From NCBI GenBank assembly GCA_024167805.1, contig CP099988.1, positions 1,620,001 to 1,684,000 of the forward strand: a stretch of DNA of 64,000 bases. Reading direction: 5' to 3'. Numbering within the stretch: position 1 is the first letter of the stretch; every line of letters starts with the position of its first letter. This DNA is from Methanobacterium sp. ERen5 (GTDB taxonomy: Archaea > Methanobacteriota > Methanobacteria > Methanobacteriales > Methanobacteriaceae). The notes below the pieces were generated by a model. The model did not search any database and was not told where the DNA came from. It saw nothing but the letters and a program-made list of their open reading frames with translations. Position numbers and translations under genes: made by a program. Below are positions 19,891 to 31,281 of the stretch, piece after piece.

Positions 19891-20190
19891 TTATCCGAAG
19901 AGTGCGCCTAGACCGGCTGCTGCTTCTTCTTCTTTTTCTTCTTCTTCCTCTTCCTCTTCTTCTTCCTCAGCTGCTGCTGGGGCTGCGGCTGCTGCTACTG
20001 GAGCTGCTGCTGCTACTGCGGTTTTTTCCATTGCTTCTTCGATGTCGACATCTTCGAGAGCTGCAATTAATGCTTTAACTCTTGCGTCGTCTACTTCTGC
20101 GCCTGCTGCTTCTAAAACCTTCTTCACATTTTCTTCGCTAATTTCCTGACCTGTTGTGTGCAATAACATTGCTGTGTATATATATTCCAT
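19891..20190 (-). CDS. rpl12: 50S ribosomal protein P1 (L12)
   Basis: 99 residues. Archaeal P1-type stalk protein: N-terminal helical dimerisation domain starting [11 protein letters not shown], an Ala-rich hinge, a run of Glu residues, and the conserved end GLGALFG that binds translation GTPases. It is the last gene of the P0-L12 pair; a GAGGTG site precedes ATG. The long Glu and Ala tracts are normal for the family. Confidence 0.97.
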   Translation of the reverse strand: MEYIYTAMLLHTTGQEISEENVKKVLEAAGAEVDDARVKALIAALEDVDIEEAMEKTAVAAAAPVAAAAAPAAAEEEEEEEEEEEKEEEAAAGLGALFG

Positions 20191-20252
20191 GAGATCACCT
20201 CAAAGTTTAAATTTTGTTTAGTTTTAATAAATTTTTTAAATTCAATTTTAAC

Positions 20253-21254
20253 TTAGCCAAATAGAGCTCCAAGACCTGCTGCTGCATCTCCTTCCTCTTC
20301 TTCAGCTTCTTCTTCATCTTCTGGTTCGTCGTTGTTACCTTCAGGGGTTTCAACTTTAGCTGCAGTTGAACTCAATTTTTCTTTAAGCTCGTCATCAACA
20401 GCATTTTCATCCTTGGCAGATACTTCTGATGCTACTGCAAGCATCTGTGCGTATGCTTTGGCCAATAAGATGTCCCTTGTTTTTTCGTTTAATATTTCTG
20501 CGTTTAAAGCAAGGTTCAATGACTGTGAAACAGCTTTCTGTATTATGAGTGGTGTAGATTCCTTGTTGAAGATTACAGCTTCGACTGATAAGTTCAGTGC
20601 TTGTGTAAATGCTTTCTGGACATCTGCTAAAGTTTTTTCCTCGTCAACTGTCAATAGATCAGATGTGTAAATAGTCTCTGCTTCATAGGCAGCTCTGAGA
20701 TCGATTCCTACTTCTAGCGGGAAAATTTCAAGCCTTGTAAGTATGCTTGCAACTTCCCTAGGAATGACTTCTCCGGCTTCAACAATGACCTTATCATTGG
20801 TGATAACTATTTTTCCCTTCTCTATTTTGGCAGGTATTCCTGCCTTTTGAAGTTCACCAAGTATTGGACCAGGTTTGAATGCAGTATCGCCCTTAGGAAC
20901 AATTATGTCTTCAGGTGCTATACTTCCAGCCTTTGCAGGTGCTGGTGTTTTACTGTTCTCTAGAATCTTGTAGAGTTTGAATGGATTCATATTGGTGAAT
21001 ATTAGGGCTGGTTGCCCTTCCATGTAGTCTTCAAGAGTTTCTATCTGGGCTTTTTCACTGTCGTTCAATGCAAGGCTCATTAAAGTTTTCCTTGACATTT
21101 TCAGAGTAGCACTGTCTTTGAGTGTTCTTCTCATTTGTTGGAGCTGAGGGGCTGGTATATCTGCAAGGTTTGCCATACCCACAACTTCATAGCTGTTTAT
21201 AAGGTCCTTGAGGTTTGCTACTTCATCCTTTTTCCATTCAGCAACATGAGGCAT
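20253..21254 (-). CDS. rplP0: 50S ribosomal protein P0 (L10)
   Basis: 333 residues. Stalk base protein that binds 23S rRNA and carries L12 dimers. It starts [12 protein letters not shown], has the L10 core, a long helical spine binding P1 dimers, and the same GLGALFG tail as rpl12. Its ATG overlaps the rpl1 stop by one base (TAATG), so the two genes are translationally coupled. Confidence 0.97.
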   Translation of the reverse strand: MPHVAEWKKDEVANLKDLINSYEVVGMANLADIPAPQLQQMRRTLKDSATLKMSRKTLMSLALNDSEKAQIETLEDYMEGQPALIFTNMNPFKLYKILENSKTPAPAKAGSIAPEDIIVPKGDTAFKPGPILGELQKAGIPAKIEKGKIVITNDKVIVEAGEVIPREVASILTRLEIFPLEVGIDLRAAYEAETIYTSDLLTVDEEKTLADVQKAFTQALNLSVEAVIFNKESTPLIIQKAVSQSLNLALNAEILNEKTRDILLAKAYAQMLAVASEVSAKDENAVDDELKEKLSSTAAKVETPEGNNDEPEDEEEAEEEEGDAAAGLGALFG

Positions 21255-21892
21255 TATACCACCCTCGCTACTGGGCCCATGGTTGTTTTAATGTACATGG
21301 ACTTTATCTGACTTCTGCCCTTCTCAAGTTTTTGATCCAGTATTTGAAGAATTGCTTCAATATTCTCAGCAATCTGTTCATCGTCCATCTCTTGCGAGCC
21401 GACAATTGCCTGGATAACTGGCTGGTCTTTAATTCTTACTTTTGCTGTATTTTTTAATCTCTCCATCAGCGGTTCTGGTTTTGCTGATGCAGGAACTGGT
21501 TTTGGCATTTTCTTTCTAGGTCCTAAAACTGGTCCTAAGAATCTACCCACAAGTGGCATGAAATCTGCCTGGGCAACAAAGAAATCATTCTGGTTAGCAA
21601 CTTTTTTAGCTGCTTTCCTGTCTTTACCAAAGCTTTCTAAACCTTCTTTGGTAATTACAAGGCTTGCACCAGCATTTTCTGCCTGAAGTGCCAGTTCTCC
21701 ATCTGCAATAAAGACGACCGAAACGTCTTTACCACGGCCGTTTGGGAGAAATACTTCTTCATCTATACGGTTTTCTGGCTTTTTCACGTCAAAATCCTTG
21801 ATTGTGATGACCACATCAATGGATTGTGTGAAGTTCCTCGGCTTTGAATCCTCTTTAGCCTTCTTCACCGCTTCCAATATCTCTTCTTTCAT
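21254..21892 (-). CDS. rpl1: 50S ribosomal protein L1
   Basis: 212 residues, archaeal L1. Features are an N-terminal helix, [28 protein letters not shown], the family hallmark, and a C-terminal [14 protein letters not shown] region. L1 forms the mobile stalk near the E site and in archaea often represses its own operon by binding its mRNA. The roughly 200-base leader between rpl11 and rpl1 could hold such a site. The gene overlaps rplP0 by one base. Confidence 0.97.
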   Translation of the reverse strand: MKEEILEAVKKAKEDSKPRNFTQSIDVVITIKDFDVKKPENRIDEEVFLPNGRGKDVSVVFIADGELALQAENAGASLVITKEGLESFGKDRKAAKKVANQNDFFVAQADFMPLVGRFLGPVLGPRKKMPKPVPASAKPEPLMERLKNTAKVRIKDQPVIQAIVGSQEMDDEQIAENIEAILQILDQKLEKGRSQIKSMYIKTTMGPVARVV

Positions 21893-22088
21893 CTAATTCC
21901 TCCATGAACTTTATTTTCAAAAGTTCACACGAATTATTTTTTATCTATTGTGTTGTGTTCAATGATATGATTTGCCATATCTATGAAATTGAATTTGTGA
22001 AATGTTTTTGATCTGTAAATATGATCATTGAATTATCATTACATAAAAGCATTATCATCAGAACTGTAAACAAAAAAATGAAATAAAC

Positions 22089-23038
<950 letters not shown>

Positions 23039-23091
23039 AAAATTTTATTAAATAGACTATGAGTTAATTAATTTTATGATCTTCAAATTTT

Positions 23092-23277
23092 TTATATACC
23101 AGATAAAAGCTGCGCTCCTATACTTATTATAAAACCTATGGCGCCTATTATAATGACACCTATTCCTGTTATTTTTGCTACGTTCAAAAATTCTTCTCTG
23201 CCAGGCTTTCTGGATACATGCAGAACTCTTTGACAGAGTTTTATAAAATCGACTAGAGACTTTTTATTCAAGTTCAT
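23092..23277 (-). CDS. secE: Protein translocase subunit SecE/Sec61 gamma
   Basis: About 61 residues. A basic amphipathic helix (LVDFIKLCQRVLHVSRKPGREEF) precedes one membrane helix (residues about 38-58), the SecE/Sec61-gamma layout. ATG 23277 is preferred over the in-frame GTG at 23289. Position directly before spt5 supports the call. Confidence 0.92.
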   Translation of the reverse strand: MNLNKKSLVDFIKLCQRVLHVSRKPGREEFLNVAKITGIGVIIIGAIGFIISIGAQLLSGI

Positions 23278-23363
23278 GGAAATACCCACTTCAATTATAA
23301 TTTATAGAGAATGAGAATTTTTAAAATTTAAATAGATCACATTAGGAGGGTATGGTTTAGAGA

Positions 23364-23371
23364 TTTATAAA
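23364..23371 (-). promoter_or_regulatory. TATA box upstream of secE-spt5-rpl11
   Basis: On the minus strand GGTTTATAAATC lies about 90 bases before the secE start and after the ftsZ 3' end, a good candidate box for the secE-spt5-ribosomal operon. Confidence 0.45.
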
Positions 23372-23472
23372 CCTTTCCATTTATTGGAGATGGTAATCAC
23401 TAAACTCATAGGAGATTAGGGTAGGGAATTAATTGTAACCGGTTTTTCCTTTAAAATTAATTGAAGGTCAGT

Positions 23473-24620
23473 TTAAAAAACGCCATCAATAAATTCTTCT
23501 AATGAAGATTCAGGAACACTTTCGCGTTGTTTTTCCTCAACGTACTCTTTTTCACCAGGCATTCCAAATATGTGTGGAGATTTAACACCCGCAACAACAA
23601 TGGTTGTCCTGATGACATTTTCTAAGTCTTCCTGTATCTGAGTACCCCATATTATGTTTGCATCTGGATCCAGTTCGTCTGCTACGATCTGTACCACCTT
23701 CTCAGCCTCATGTAAGGTGAGATCAGAACTTCCACATATGTTAATGAGTGCCCCTTTAGCATTGGATATATCCAGATCCAGTAGTGGACTGTTTAAAGCT
23801 TCGTGAACAGATTCAATTGCCCTGTCTCCAGAGTCAGATTCACCCATTCCGATCATGGCCATGCCAGATCCCATCATGATGCTTCTGATATCTGCAAAGT
23901 CGAGACTAACCAAACCAGGTTTGGTAATGAGTTCTGTTATTCCCTTAACAGCTCTTCCAAGGAGCTCATCAGCAACCATGAATGCCTTGTTGATTGGCAA
24001 GTTTGGTGCCACTTCGAGCAGTTTATCGTTTGGAATGACTATTACGGTGTCTGCAGCATCTTGAAGTTTTTCAAGCCCTTTTTCTGCATTTTCGCGTCTT
24101 CTCAGTCCTTCAGCACTGAATGGCATGGTGGCCACAGCGATTGTTAAGGCGCCTATTTTTTTGCTAACTTGGATATTACCGGTGCGGAACCTGTTCCAGT
24201 TCCTCCTCCTAAACCACAAGTAACAAAGACCATATCTGCCCCTTCGAGCTTTTCTTTGATCTGTTCTTCGCTTTCTTCAGCACTTTCTTCCCCGATATCA
24301 GGTATTCCACCTGCACCGAGTCCTCCGCATGTCGATCGTCCTATCAGTATTTTATGATCTGATTTGGAATAAAAGAGATCTTGTGCATCCGTGTTAACGG
24401 AAAGTGTGCCCGCACCTTCGACTCCTATTTCCGCGAGTCTTGAAACTGTGTTATTTCCAGCCCCTCCAGTTCCTACAACGAAAATTTTAGCCCGGCTTCG
24501 TTGGATAATCTCTTTTAGATCGCTGTCGATGTTGTCGTCAAATGAATTGCGCTCTTCCATGGTTGATCTTTCCTTTCTTTTTTCAGATTCCTTTATGGTA
24601 TTGTTTATAAGAGATTTCAA
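23473..24620 (-). CDS. ftsZ: Cell division GTPase FtsZ, frameshifted as read
   Basis: Tubulin-like GTPase forming the division ring. The N-terminal segment carries [12 protein letters not shown] and the tubulin signature [12 protein letters not shown], then hits TAG just after SKLAKK. The rest ([17 protein letters not shown] onward, through the T7 region [11 protein letters not shown] and the VAGV strand) continues in the next frame. The break is at a run of seven T on the plus strand, 24156-24162; eight would give a continuous 382-residue FtsZ. The bacterial-like NxDxxD T7 motif has Ser in place of Asn. The start is TTG 24620 behind GGGGGTAGG. It stands next to secE, a conserved archaeal position. 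Confidence 0.93.
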
Positions 24621-24851
24621 TTCCTACCCCCACAGCTAATGTTTTATTATGTTAATTGTGTTATTGGACCTACTCATATTTAAAAGCAACGGTATTTTTG
24701 GTCATAATTTACCACTGAACTATGATTTTTAACCCTTATCTTTCAATTCTTATTGAAAGATATGTACTATCCAATTCTGAACATGGATGTTTTTCAAGTT
24801 TATGATTGTGTTCAATTTTGGGGAAAATTTTGACAATAAAACCCTTCGAGA

Positions 24852-25421
24852 CTAAGGTCGGGGCATTGCAATTATTTCATTTATTTTAAGGTCAAAAAAA
24901 TTTCCCATGTGGGCTGGTTTCAAAACAATGGCAGAATCTAAACCTTTTCCAGTTCCTCCAACAGCGATAATTTCTGTATCAGTTGGGATAAGACCGGCGT
25001 CGGCTGTCATTATAGATATTTCCACACCGACTTTCACTCCTTGTGAAAAAAGACGTAATGTGGCAGCTATAATTTCTACGGGAGTTATTCCTCCAAATTT
25101 ATTTGATATGCCTCGCCCAACTCCACTTAAAGAGTGTGATCCAACGAATGTTTTAACTCCACGTTTTTCTAATTCTGCTCTGTATTCTGGTTCAAGTTCT
25201 ATGATATCTTCACCCTTAAAACCCGAGTGGTGTGTGACATTTACGATGTTGAGTTCAGGATCATCCAGGGCCTTAGCCAGTTTAACTGCCGAACTTCCAG
25301 TTGCAGAAGCAACAACAATATCCTTTATTCCAAGCTCTTTCCTTCTGGTCTTCACAAGTTGGATGAGTTCATCGGTATTTTCCTTTCCTGGCCTTTCAAA
25401 GTACTGAATAGTTTTTTCCAT
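24852..25421 (-). CDS. Pyruvate kinase C-terminal-domain-like protein
   Basis: About 189 residues. The whole protein resembles a stand-alone pyruvate kinase alpha/beta (C-terminal) domain: [28 protein letters not shown], then [19 protein letters not shown] and [19 protein letters not shown]. Such stand-alone domains are conserved in methanogens with no proven function. ATG 25421 (MEKTIQYF) is nine bases after AGGAG. An upstream frame to 25472 lies before that site. Confidence 0.78.
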   Translation of the reverse strand: MEKTIQYFERPGKENTDELIQLVKTRRKELGIKDIVVASATGSSAVKLAKALDDPELNIVNVTHHSGFKGEDIIELEPEYRAELEKRGVKTFVGSHSLSGVGRGISNKFGGITPVEIIAATLRLFSQGVKVGVEISIMTADAGLIPTDTEIIAVGGTGKGLDSAIVLKPAHMGNFFDLKINEIIAMPRP

Positions 25422-25625
25422 AACATACATCTCCTTTTTTAGGTTTAAAAGATCTATCTCATTAATTCTCAAATCTCATTAACGTATCCTACACTTTTAC
25501 AGTGATGTAATTGTCTATGTACCATAGATATTAATGCTTCAGATGGTATGTTGAGTACTTCATAAAAAAATGAGATGTTGAAATGATGCATCTTGTGTTT
25601 AATTTAGATGAAACTGACAAAATCT

Positions 25626-26017
25626 TCATAATGATCTGGGTTTTATTGTTAGGGCTGAGTTGGTTGAACATGGGTTGAAATCCACAAATAGCCATGAGTC
25701 TTCTTTAAATTCAACCAATAAATTATATTTTCCAGGATCAAGATTTCGGTGTTGATCTCAGCTGTTGCTTTGCCTGTGAAATCTGTTTCTACTTTCTTCT
25801 CTAATACTTCATCATGGTCTTTTGTGTACAGATGGAAGTAAAGATCGTAATGGTTCATTGGATTATCCCATAAACCATTAACATAGTTTTCAGTCCATAA
25901 CTGGGCTGATACAATCACTTTGTTTCCTTGATCACATGTTATTAGATCTACACCATCTAACTGTGTATGGAGATTGGTTGCAAACGCTGCAGGTGAAGCT
26001 AACAGCACTGTTAACAT
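25626..26017 (-). CDS. Small exported protein, frameshifted and with a nonsense codon upstream
   Basis: As read from ATG 26017 the product is about 123 residues with a truncated signal peptide (MLTVLLASPAAFA). At 25744-25746 the frame is lost; restoring one base extends it through NLDPGKYNLLVEFKEDSW to a stop at 25626, a coherent beta-rich ending of 130 residues in total. Upstream in frame, KIKGNISKLIFM would supply a proper positively charged signal-peptide start and sits after AGGAGG (26060-26065), but it has no normal start codon and is cut by TAG at 26018-26020. Either a decaying gene or sequence errors. Family not recognised. Confidence 0.5.
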
Positions 26018-26544
26018 CTACATAAAAATTAGTTTTGAAATGTTTCCCTTAATTTTTTCCCTCCTACTGAATAAAATTGAACAATTTAAATTTAAAAGTT
26101 TAATCATAATAAAATTAACTAAACTATTATTCGAACTTGCTAGTTTTATTTAAAAATTTTTCATCTAAAAAAAATCAGGAATTCCTTCTTTCCAAGATTT
26201 AAATGGATTCCTATCTCAAAATATTCTCAGGGATTTTCATTTCATATCTCAGTAATTATTACAGGCTTAGAATGGGTGTACAAACCATTTCTCCATTTTT
26301 TGTTCATAGGCGGATGATGTTCGGGTAATGAATAAGCAAAATAAGTCCATACACGAAGCTAAAATTCATGTTAAAACCAAAAATAGTAAAGACAGCTTGG
26401 AGATATAGGATAATTTGAAAGTTTAGTTTAATGATAGAAGGTGAAAATTAAGCATATCCTGCATATTTAAAATATTCATAAATTTTTTAAGCAAGAAAAA
26501 AATCTAACTAGTGGAATGTACATAATTATATAATAGGTGATGCA
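26018..26544. other. Intergenic region upstream of comA
   Basis: AT-rich, about 530 bases. The first 50 bases hold the probable damaged start of the exported-protein gene. The rest contains a 26-codon open frame at 26329-26409 with no ribosome site, and presumably the comA promoter (TATA-like TTTAAAATATTCATAAATT near 26467-26485). No gene is convincing. Confidence 0.4.
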
Positions 26545-27318
26545 ATGAATGCATTTGATTTTCTTACAAAGGATCGTATAAAACCTTCCGATGAAGGTGT
26601 TACAATGATGTTAGACAAGGGAATGGGCCCTAACATGGTTGAAGACTTTTTAGAGATTTCTGGCAACTACGTTGATCTTGCCAAGTTTGGATGGGGAACT
26701 TCCGCAGTGCATGAAAGGGAACTCATAAAATACAAGATCGATACCTATATTTCCAACGATGTTGTACCTTACCCTGGAGGAACACTCTTTGAAAAGGCTT
26801 ACATAACCAATAAATTCAATGAATTTTTAAAAGAAGCTCAAGAATTAGGATTTGGAGCTATAGAAATATCTGATGGTACAGTGGACATATCTGCCGCTGA
26901 AAGATCGGATATTATTGGAAGGGTTAAGGATGCAGGTTTCATGGTGCTGACTGAGGTTGGTAAGAAGGACCCGGCCAAGGACCATCTTCTGAGTCCAGAT
27001 GATCGTGTGAAACTCGTTGAACAGGATCTGGAATCTGGAGCAGATAAGGTCATTATTGAAGCCAGAGAAGGTGGAAAAGATTTAGGGATCTACAATGGCA
27101 AGGGTGAAGTTAAAGAAGATGATATGCAGGTTTTAATAGATGCCCTTGATGTGAACCAATTGATTTGGGAAGCTCCACAAAAAAATCAGCAGACCTACAT
27201 GATACTCAAATTTGGACCCAACGTGAACCTTGGAAACATAGCACCTGAAGAGGTCACCGCACTTGAAACAATGAGAAGAGGTTTAAGAGGGGATACTTTG
27301 GGTAAGGTGAGTTTTTGA
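26545..27318 (+). CDS. comA: Phosphosulfolactate synthase ComA
   Basis: 257 residues. It adds sulfite to phosphoenolpyruvate to make phosphosulfolactate, the first committed step of coenzyme M synthesis. The TIM-barrel family is recognised by [30 protein letters not shown] and [15 protein letters not shown]. Start ATG 26545 follows AGGTGATG. Its TGA overlaps the next gene's ATG (TGATG), and that gene overlaps the one after, so comA heads a coupled operon with the ABC ATPase and GTPase. Confidence 0.94.
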   Translation: MNAFDFLTKDRIKPSDEGVTMMLDKGMGPNMVEDFLEISGNYVDLAKFGWGTSAVHERELIKYKIDTYISNDVVPYPGGTLFEKAYITNKFNEFLKEAQELGFGAIEISDGTVDISAAERSDIIGRVKDAGFMVLTEVGKKDPAKDHLLSPDDRVKLVEQDLESGADKVIIEAREGGKDLGIYNGKGEVKEDDMQVLIDALDVNQLIWEAPQKNQQTYMILKFGPNVNLGNIAPEEVTALETMRRGLRGDTLGKVSF

Positions 27319-28094
27319 TGATTGATAAGGTTACTGTTCTTGGTGGTTACAACAAACAGGGAGAAGAAGAACCTGTTAAAAAAGTTGTGATTAAAAAAGG
27401 AGAAATAGTAGGTGTGGTTGGTCCAACTGGCAGTGGTAAAAGCTCTTTAATAGGAGATATTGAACAATTAGCTCAGAAAGACACATTTTCCAAGCGGAAA
27501 ATTCTTGTAAATGATGAAAAACCCAGTTATGATGATAGAACCAATCCAAGAAAGAAAATGGTGGCCCAGTTATCTCAAAATATGAATTTCCTAGCTGATA
27601 TGGAGGTAGGTGATTTTCTCAATCTTCATGCAAAATGCAGAGGTGCAAGCAGCAAGTGTGCAGATGCAGTTATAAAACTTGCAAACACACTGACAGGAGA
27701 ACCAATAAAAAAGGAACATGAACTCACCATACTCAGTGGTGGACAGTCAAGGGCATTGATGGTGGCAGACGTTGCAATCATCAGTGATTCACCCATAGTT
27801 CTCATTGATGAAATTGAAAATGCAGGTATAAGAAAACATGACGCCTTAAATGTGCTATCTGGACATGGTAAAATAGTGATGGTGGTTACACATGATCCAG
27901 TACTTGCACTCATGACAGACAGGAGGATAGTGATGCGATCCGGTGGAATGGAAAAGGTGATCTCAACCACAGAATCTGAAAAGACCATATCCAAGAAACT
28001 GAACAGAATAGATGATCTGTTACTGAATTTAAGGGACAAGGTCAGAAATGGTGATGTCATAGAGGACATCAATATGGATGGTGTGAACTTATGA
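27318..28094 (+). CDS. Single-domain ABC ATPase linked to comA
   Basis: 258 residues. ABC nucleotide-binding domain with Walker A GPTGSGKS (residues 35-42), signature LSGGQSR (139-145), Walker B ending in LIDE (162-165) and a switch His (VTHD, His192). There is no transmembrane part, and no permease gene nearby. The helical region carries Cys107 and Cys114. It starts at ATG 27318 inside the comA stop (TGATG), with GGTGAG upstream, and its own stop overlaps the GTPase start. This is a soluble ABC protein, more likely a mechanical or cofactor-assembly ATPase than a transporter part; that is inference. Confidence 0.82.
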   Translation: MIDKVTVLGGYNKQGEEEPVKKVVIKKGEIVGVVGPTGSGKSSLIGDIEQLAQKDTFSKRKILVNDEKPSYDDRTNPRKKMVAQLSQNMNFLADMEVGDFLNLHAKCRGASSKCADAVIKLANTLTGEPIKKEHELTILSGGQSRALMVADVAIISDSPIVLIDEIENAGIRKHDALNVLSGHGKIVMVVTHDPVLALMTDRRIVMRSGGMEKVISTTESEKTISKKLNRIDDLLLNLRDKVRNGDVIEDINMDGVNL

Positions 28095-28792
28095 GAATGA
28101 TTATCGTTGCAGGAACACCGGGTTCAGGTAAAACTGCAGTGCTCATACATGCTCTCCGCAGCCTTAAAGAAAGGGATCTTAAATCTTCAGTTGTCAAGAT
28201 AGACTGTCTTTACACAGATGATGGTAAGAAGTTTGAGAGTATTGGAATTCCAACCAAGGTAGGGCTTTCCATGGATATGTGCCCAGACCACTTTGCAATC
28301 TACAACATCGAGGACATGATTGAATGGGCCCAAGAAAATGATTCAGAATGTTTAATAGTTGAAACTGCAGGATTGTGTCATAGATGTGCTCCTTACACAT
28401 TAAACAGTTTAGGAGTTTGTGTCATAGATGCTACAAGCGGACCAAACACTCCACTCAAGGTTGGGCCGTTTTTAAGCACAGCAGACATTGCAGTGATTAC
28501 CAAGGGCGACATGATATCACAGGCAGAAAGGGAAATATTCAGAGAAAGGGTTCTGGAAGTAAATCCTAAATGCAAGGTAATAGATGCAAATGGCCTGTCA
28601 GGACAGGGTTGTATGGAACTTGCGGAAGAAATTTACCAAACAGAAGAAGTTTCCCTTGAAGAGGAAAAATTAAGACATTCTGCACCACTGGCAGTTTGCA
28701 CATTATGTGTCGGAGAAACCAAGGTCAACAAAAAACATCACAGGGGAATTCTCAGAAAAATTGACGGATTCCAGACCTACAAAGGTGAATAA
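28091..28792 (+). CDS. SIMIBI-class GTPase, metallochaperone-like
   Basis: 233 residues. P-loop GTPSGK-type motif GTPGSGKT at residues 8-15, a nucleotide specificity motif TKGD at 137-140, and a Cys-rich signature: Cys64 (DMCPDH), CHRC at 96-99 and CTLC at 203-206. This resembles the HypB/UreG/CooC/CobW group that loads metals into enzymes, but it is none of these exactly. The ATG overlaps the ABC ATPase stop (ATGA), so the two are translationally coupled. Expected to be cytoplasmic. Function unknown; nickel, cobalt or Fe-S insertion would fit. Confidence 0.78.
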   Translation: MRMIIVAGTPGSGKTAVLIHALRSLKERDLKSSVVKIDCLYTDDGKKFESIGIPTKVGLSMDMCPDHFAIYNIEDMIEWAQENDSECLIVETAGLCHRCAPYTLNSLGVCVIDATSGPNTPLKVGPFLSTADIAVITKGDMISQAEREIFRERVLEVNPKCKVIDANGLSGQGCMELAEEIYQTEEVSLEEEKLRHSAPLAVCTLCVGETKVNKKHHRGILRKIDGFQTYKGE

Positions 28793-28818
28793 AAATAGTT
28801 TTTTTATGGTGAAAACAC

Positions 28819-29508
28819 ATGAGTTCAGTAAATTCAGATCAGAGATCCAAGGTCACAAAACTACTACCTGGTTTTAACTGTGGAATATGTGGATACGCCC
28901 GATGCGAAGAATTTGCACATTCCCTTCTAAAAAGAAGTTCAGACCTTGGAAAGTGTAGATTCTTGTTTCAGGAAATATTTAATGAGAACAGAAATGAGCT
29001 TGAAGAATTTTTACAGAAGGAAAATATCATAGTCCCTGAAAAGAAGCCTGTGGGTGTTCTTGATGGTTATGAAGCAGATTTTATTTTGAATCCACTTCCC
29101 AAGGAGGAATCATGCCGTGAAGTTCTCTACCCCTTCACAAGAAAACTTCTTAAAAAAGATGATATCATCCGATACAGACCTCTTGGCTGTCCAATAACCC
29201 ATTTTGCCAGAATATTGGATGAAGACAACGGTCTCATAACTGTGCACATGATAGGGCCTTGTCACAGAATGGATCCCGACAGTGAATTTGAGTACATGGA
29301 CATTGGGATTTGTATGGTGGGAGGATTTGAAGGTTTGGTTGAAGGACCACTACCATCTGTTGGTGAAACAGTCAGATTTCTTCCAGGCCACTGCATGATG
29401 CAGAAGGTACATTCAGGTGTTGTTGTGCAAGTGGTTGGTAAAAGAGTTATTATAGAAGGCATAGACCTTAAAGTATGGGCCCCACCTGTTAAGGGTTCTG
29501 CAGATTAA
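28819..29508 (+). CDS. Fe-S protein with N-terminal 4Fe-4S domain
   Basis: 229 residues. The N-terminus has CGICGYARC (Cys21, Cys24, Cys29) and Cys46, the 4Fe-4S domain pattern of the corrinoid protein and RnfB families. The remainder includes [20 protein letters not shown] and [10 protein letters not shown] with further cysteines and histidines, and a beta-rich C-terminus. It follows the GTPase by 26 bases and likely belongs to the same operon. Possibly an electron donor or scaffold for the ABC/GTPase pair. No specific function recognised. Confidence 0.72.
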   Translation: MSSVNSDQRSKVTKLLPGFNCGICGYARCEEFAHSLLKRSSDLGKCRFLFQEIFNENRNELEEFLQKENIIVPEKKPVGVLDGYEADFILNPLPKEESCREVLYPFTRKLLKKDDIIRYRPLGCPITHFARILDEDNGLITVHMIGPCHRMDPDSEFEYMDIGICMVGGFEGLVEGPLPSVGETVRFLPGHCMMQKVHSGVVVQVVGKRVIIEGIDLKVWAPPVKGSAD

Positions 29509-29563
29509 ATGGATCTGCTAGTGTCCCAACTATTTTTTTAAAAATTATTGGAAAGAAAACAAA

Positions 29564-30403
29564 ATGGAGTACAGAACAATCCCGGTTAACACGGGTTATA
29601 TTAAACCTAATGAGTCTTACGACATAATAATAGACAATGCTACAGATCTGCTTGAAGATGGGGACTTTCTGGTCATTTCAGAAACACCAATATCAGTTTC
29701 ACAGGGAAGGCTGGTTGATGAATCTGAATTTAAACCATCCCTTCTTTCAATTCTTTTGGCAGATGTTTGGTCCAAATATTTATGGGGATACTTATTGGGT
29801 CCGGTATTTAGGATCAAACCTAGGACAATTAAGAACTTAAGAAAATTACCGCCAGAGGCAAGAACACATAAAAAGGTTATTCTTGAGTACTATGGAATTA
29901 AGCACGCTCTTAAACCTGCTTCAGAGGCAGGGGTGGATCTTAGTAACGTTCCCGGGTCAATGGTTTCGTTACTGCCAGATGATCCCACTGCTGTTTCAAA
30001 GGATATTTCATCTAAGATCCGGTTAAATCACGGGAAAAATGTGACTGTAATGATAATCGATACAGATGCAAGTTACCAAATATTCAACACCAAGTTCACT
30101 TCACTGCCAATTGCTGTTGAGGGTATACGTCCGGATATGGGGTTTTTTGGGTATTTAATCGGGAGGTTTTCGACTCTGCTTGGACCGACACCCCTTGGAA
30201 TTTCAGAATCAATTGATCTAGAGCAGATATTGGAAATAGCAGATGCAGCAGAAAATTTTCATAAAAGTAATGAAACTGACATAGAAACAGTTTACGATAT
30301 GAGCAAGGCATTTGAAGGGGATGTTGCAGATGTAACTATTGAGATGCTTGATTCTGTAAAACATACTCCTGCTGTGATAGTTCGGAGGATTAAAAAGCCG
30401 TGA
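29564..30403 (+). CDS. CofE-like protein (F420 glutamyl ligase family paralogue)
   Basis: 279 residues. The fold and pattern of coenzyme F420-0:gamma-glutamyl ligase are visible: [11 protein letters not shown] near the start, [21 protein letters not shown], then [11 protein letters not shown] with the metal-binding Asp residues and [12 protein letters not shown]. It diverges from classic CofE in several segments, including an inserted hydrophobic stretch near residues 68-80. Probably a paralogue with another acceptor rather than the main F420 ligase. It ends the comA gene group, 55 bases after the Fe-S gene. Confidence 0.7.
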   Translation: MEYRTIPVNTGYIKPNESYDIIIDNATDLLEDGDFLVISETPISVSQGRLVDESEFKPSLLSILLADVWSKYLWGYLLGPVFRIKPRTIKNLRKLPPEARTHKKVILEYYGIKHALKPASEAGVDLSNVPGSMVSLLPDDPTAVSKDISSKIRLNHGKNVTVMIIDTDASYQIFNTKFTSLPIAVEGIRPDMGFFGYLIGRFSTLLGPTPLGISESIDLEQILEIADAAENFHKSNETDIETVYDMSKAFEGDVADVTIEMLDSVKHTPAVIVRRIKKP

Positions 30404-30724
30404 TTATTCGTATTTAACATGGTCTAAACTGGCTTCAACAAATTATAAATACTAATGTGTCCATATTATTTAGTACCAAAGTTAATAATCTTAAAACGAA
30501 ACAAAATTAGATTTTACGTTAAAATTAATGATTTTTTAATGGTTTGAAGGCTTTGGAATGGAAATTTTTGATATTTGTTACTAACTACTTTGAATTTGTG
30601 TTTGGCTACATACTAGGGTACTGTAAATTCATGATTTCATACTAATTCCTTTAATAACTATGTTTGAAATCCTTATATCAAATTCCAAAGAACCAATTAA
30701 AGATGTGTGATAGGAGGGGCATTA
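30404..30724. other. Intergenic region upstream of tfe
   Basis: AT-rich with no open frame of note. AATTATAAATAC at 30441-30452 is a TATA-like candidate. The last bases carry the AGGAGG ribosome site of tfe. Confidence 0.35.
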
Positions 30725-31213
30725 ATGCTTAAAGATCCAGCAGTTCAGGAAATTCTAATGGATATTACCAATGATGAACAGAGTAGTGTTTCAATCATTG
30801 AGTGTTTGTTAAATGGTAAAACAACAGATGAAGAAATTGCCGAAGAAACTGAAATAAGGTTGAATATTGTGAGAAAAGTGTTGTATAAATTATACGATGC
30901 AGGTATAGCAACTTACAAGCGAAGTAAAGACCCAGAAACCCAGTGGTATACTTATAGCTGGAAATTTGAGCAAGAAAAGGTTGCTGACATTGTAACTGAA
31001 AAGTTCGAAAAGTTTTCCCGAGAAATTGAAGAATCCTTGGAGTACGAAGAAGGAAACATGTTCTTTTCATGCAAGTTAAATGGACACCGTTATAAGTTTG
31101 ATGAAGCAACAGAAAATAACTTTGAATGTCCAGAATGTGGTGGATCCCTGGAATATCAGGACAACTCCACGATAATAGTTGAATTAAAACAGATGATGGA
31201 TAGAATTGCCTAA
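30725..31213 (+). CDS. tfe: Transcription initiation factor E subunit alpha (TFE)
   Basis: 162 residues. An N-terminal winged helix ([14 protein letters not shown], then [11 protein letters not shown] and [14 protein letters not shown]) is followed by a C-terminal zinc ribbon, of which CPECG is intact. The upstream half is Phe-Phe-Ser-Cys, with only one Cys visible ([11 protein letters not shown]), so the ribbon has three cysteines and may use His or lack zinc. TFE assists promoter melting by stabilising the open complex. ATG 30725 is spaced correctly after AGGAGG; an in-frame start 18 bases earlier is not. Confidence 0.92.
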   Translation: MLKDPAVQEILMDITNDEQSSVSIIECLLNGKTTDEEIAEETEIRLNIVRKVLYKLYDAGIATYKRSKDPETQWYTYSWKFEQEKVADIVTEKFEKFSREIEESLEYEEGNMFFSCKLNGHRYKFDEATENNFECPECGGSLEYQDNSTIIVELKQMMDRIA

Positions 31214-31221
31214 ATAAACAA

Positions 31222-31257
31222 TTTTTTTTGTATTCACCATTTTTTTCTATTTTTATT
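31222..31257 (+). terminator. Oligo-T terminator after tfe
   Basis: T8 at 31222-31229, T7 at 31241-31247 and a further T5 follow the tfe stop within 45 bases, a strong U-tract terminator. The next gene starts 25 bases further on, so some readthrough or a promoter within the tract is needed. Confidence 0.5.
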
Positions 31258-31281
31258 AACTAATTTTACAGAGGGAAATCA

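Noticed and set aside
19930..20010. Glu/Ala-rich repeat in rpl12 as a tandem repeat element
   Set aside because: It is the ordinary hinge and acidic tail of archaeal stalk proteins.
23473..24620. Programmed frameshift in ftsZ
   Set aside because: Other unrelated genes show the same single-base loss in homopolymers, so one technical cause explains all.
26018..26020. TAG read as pyrrolysine in the exported protein gene
   Set aside because: Pyrrolysine genes are not expected in this lineage, and the codon lies in a signal peptide.
26329..26409. 26-codon frame upstream of comA
   Set aside because: No ribosome site and no recognisable composition.
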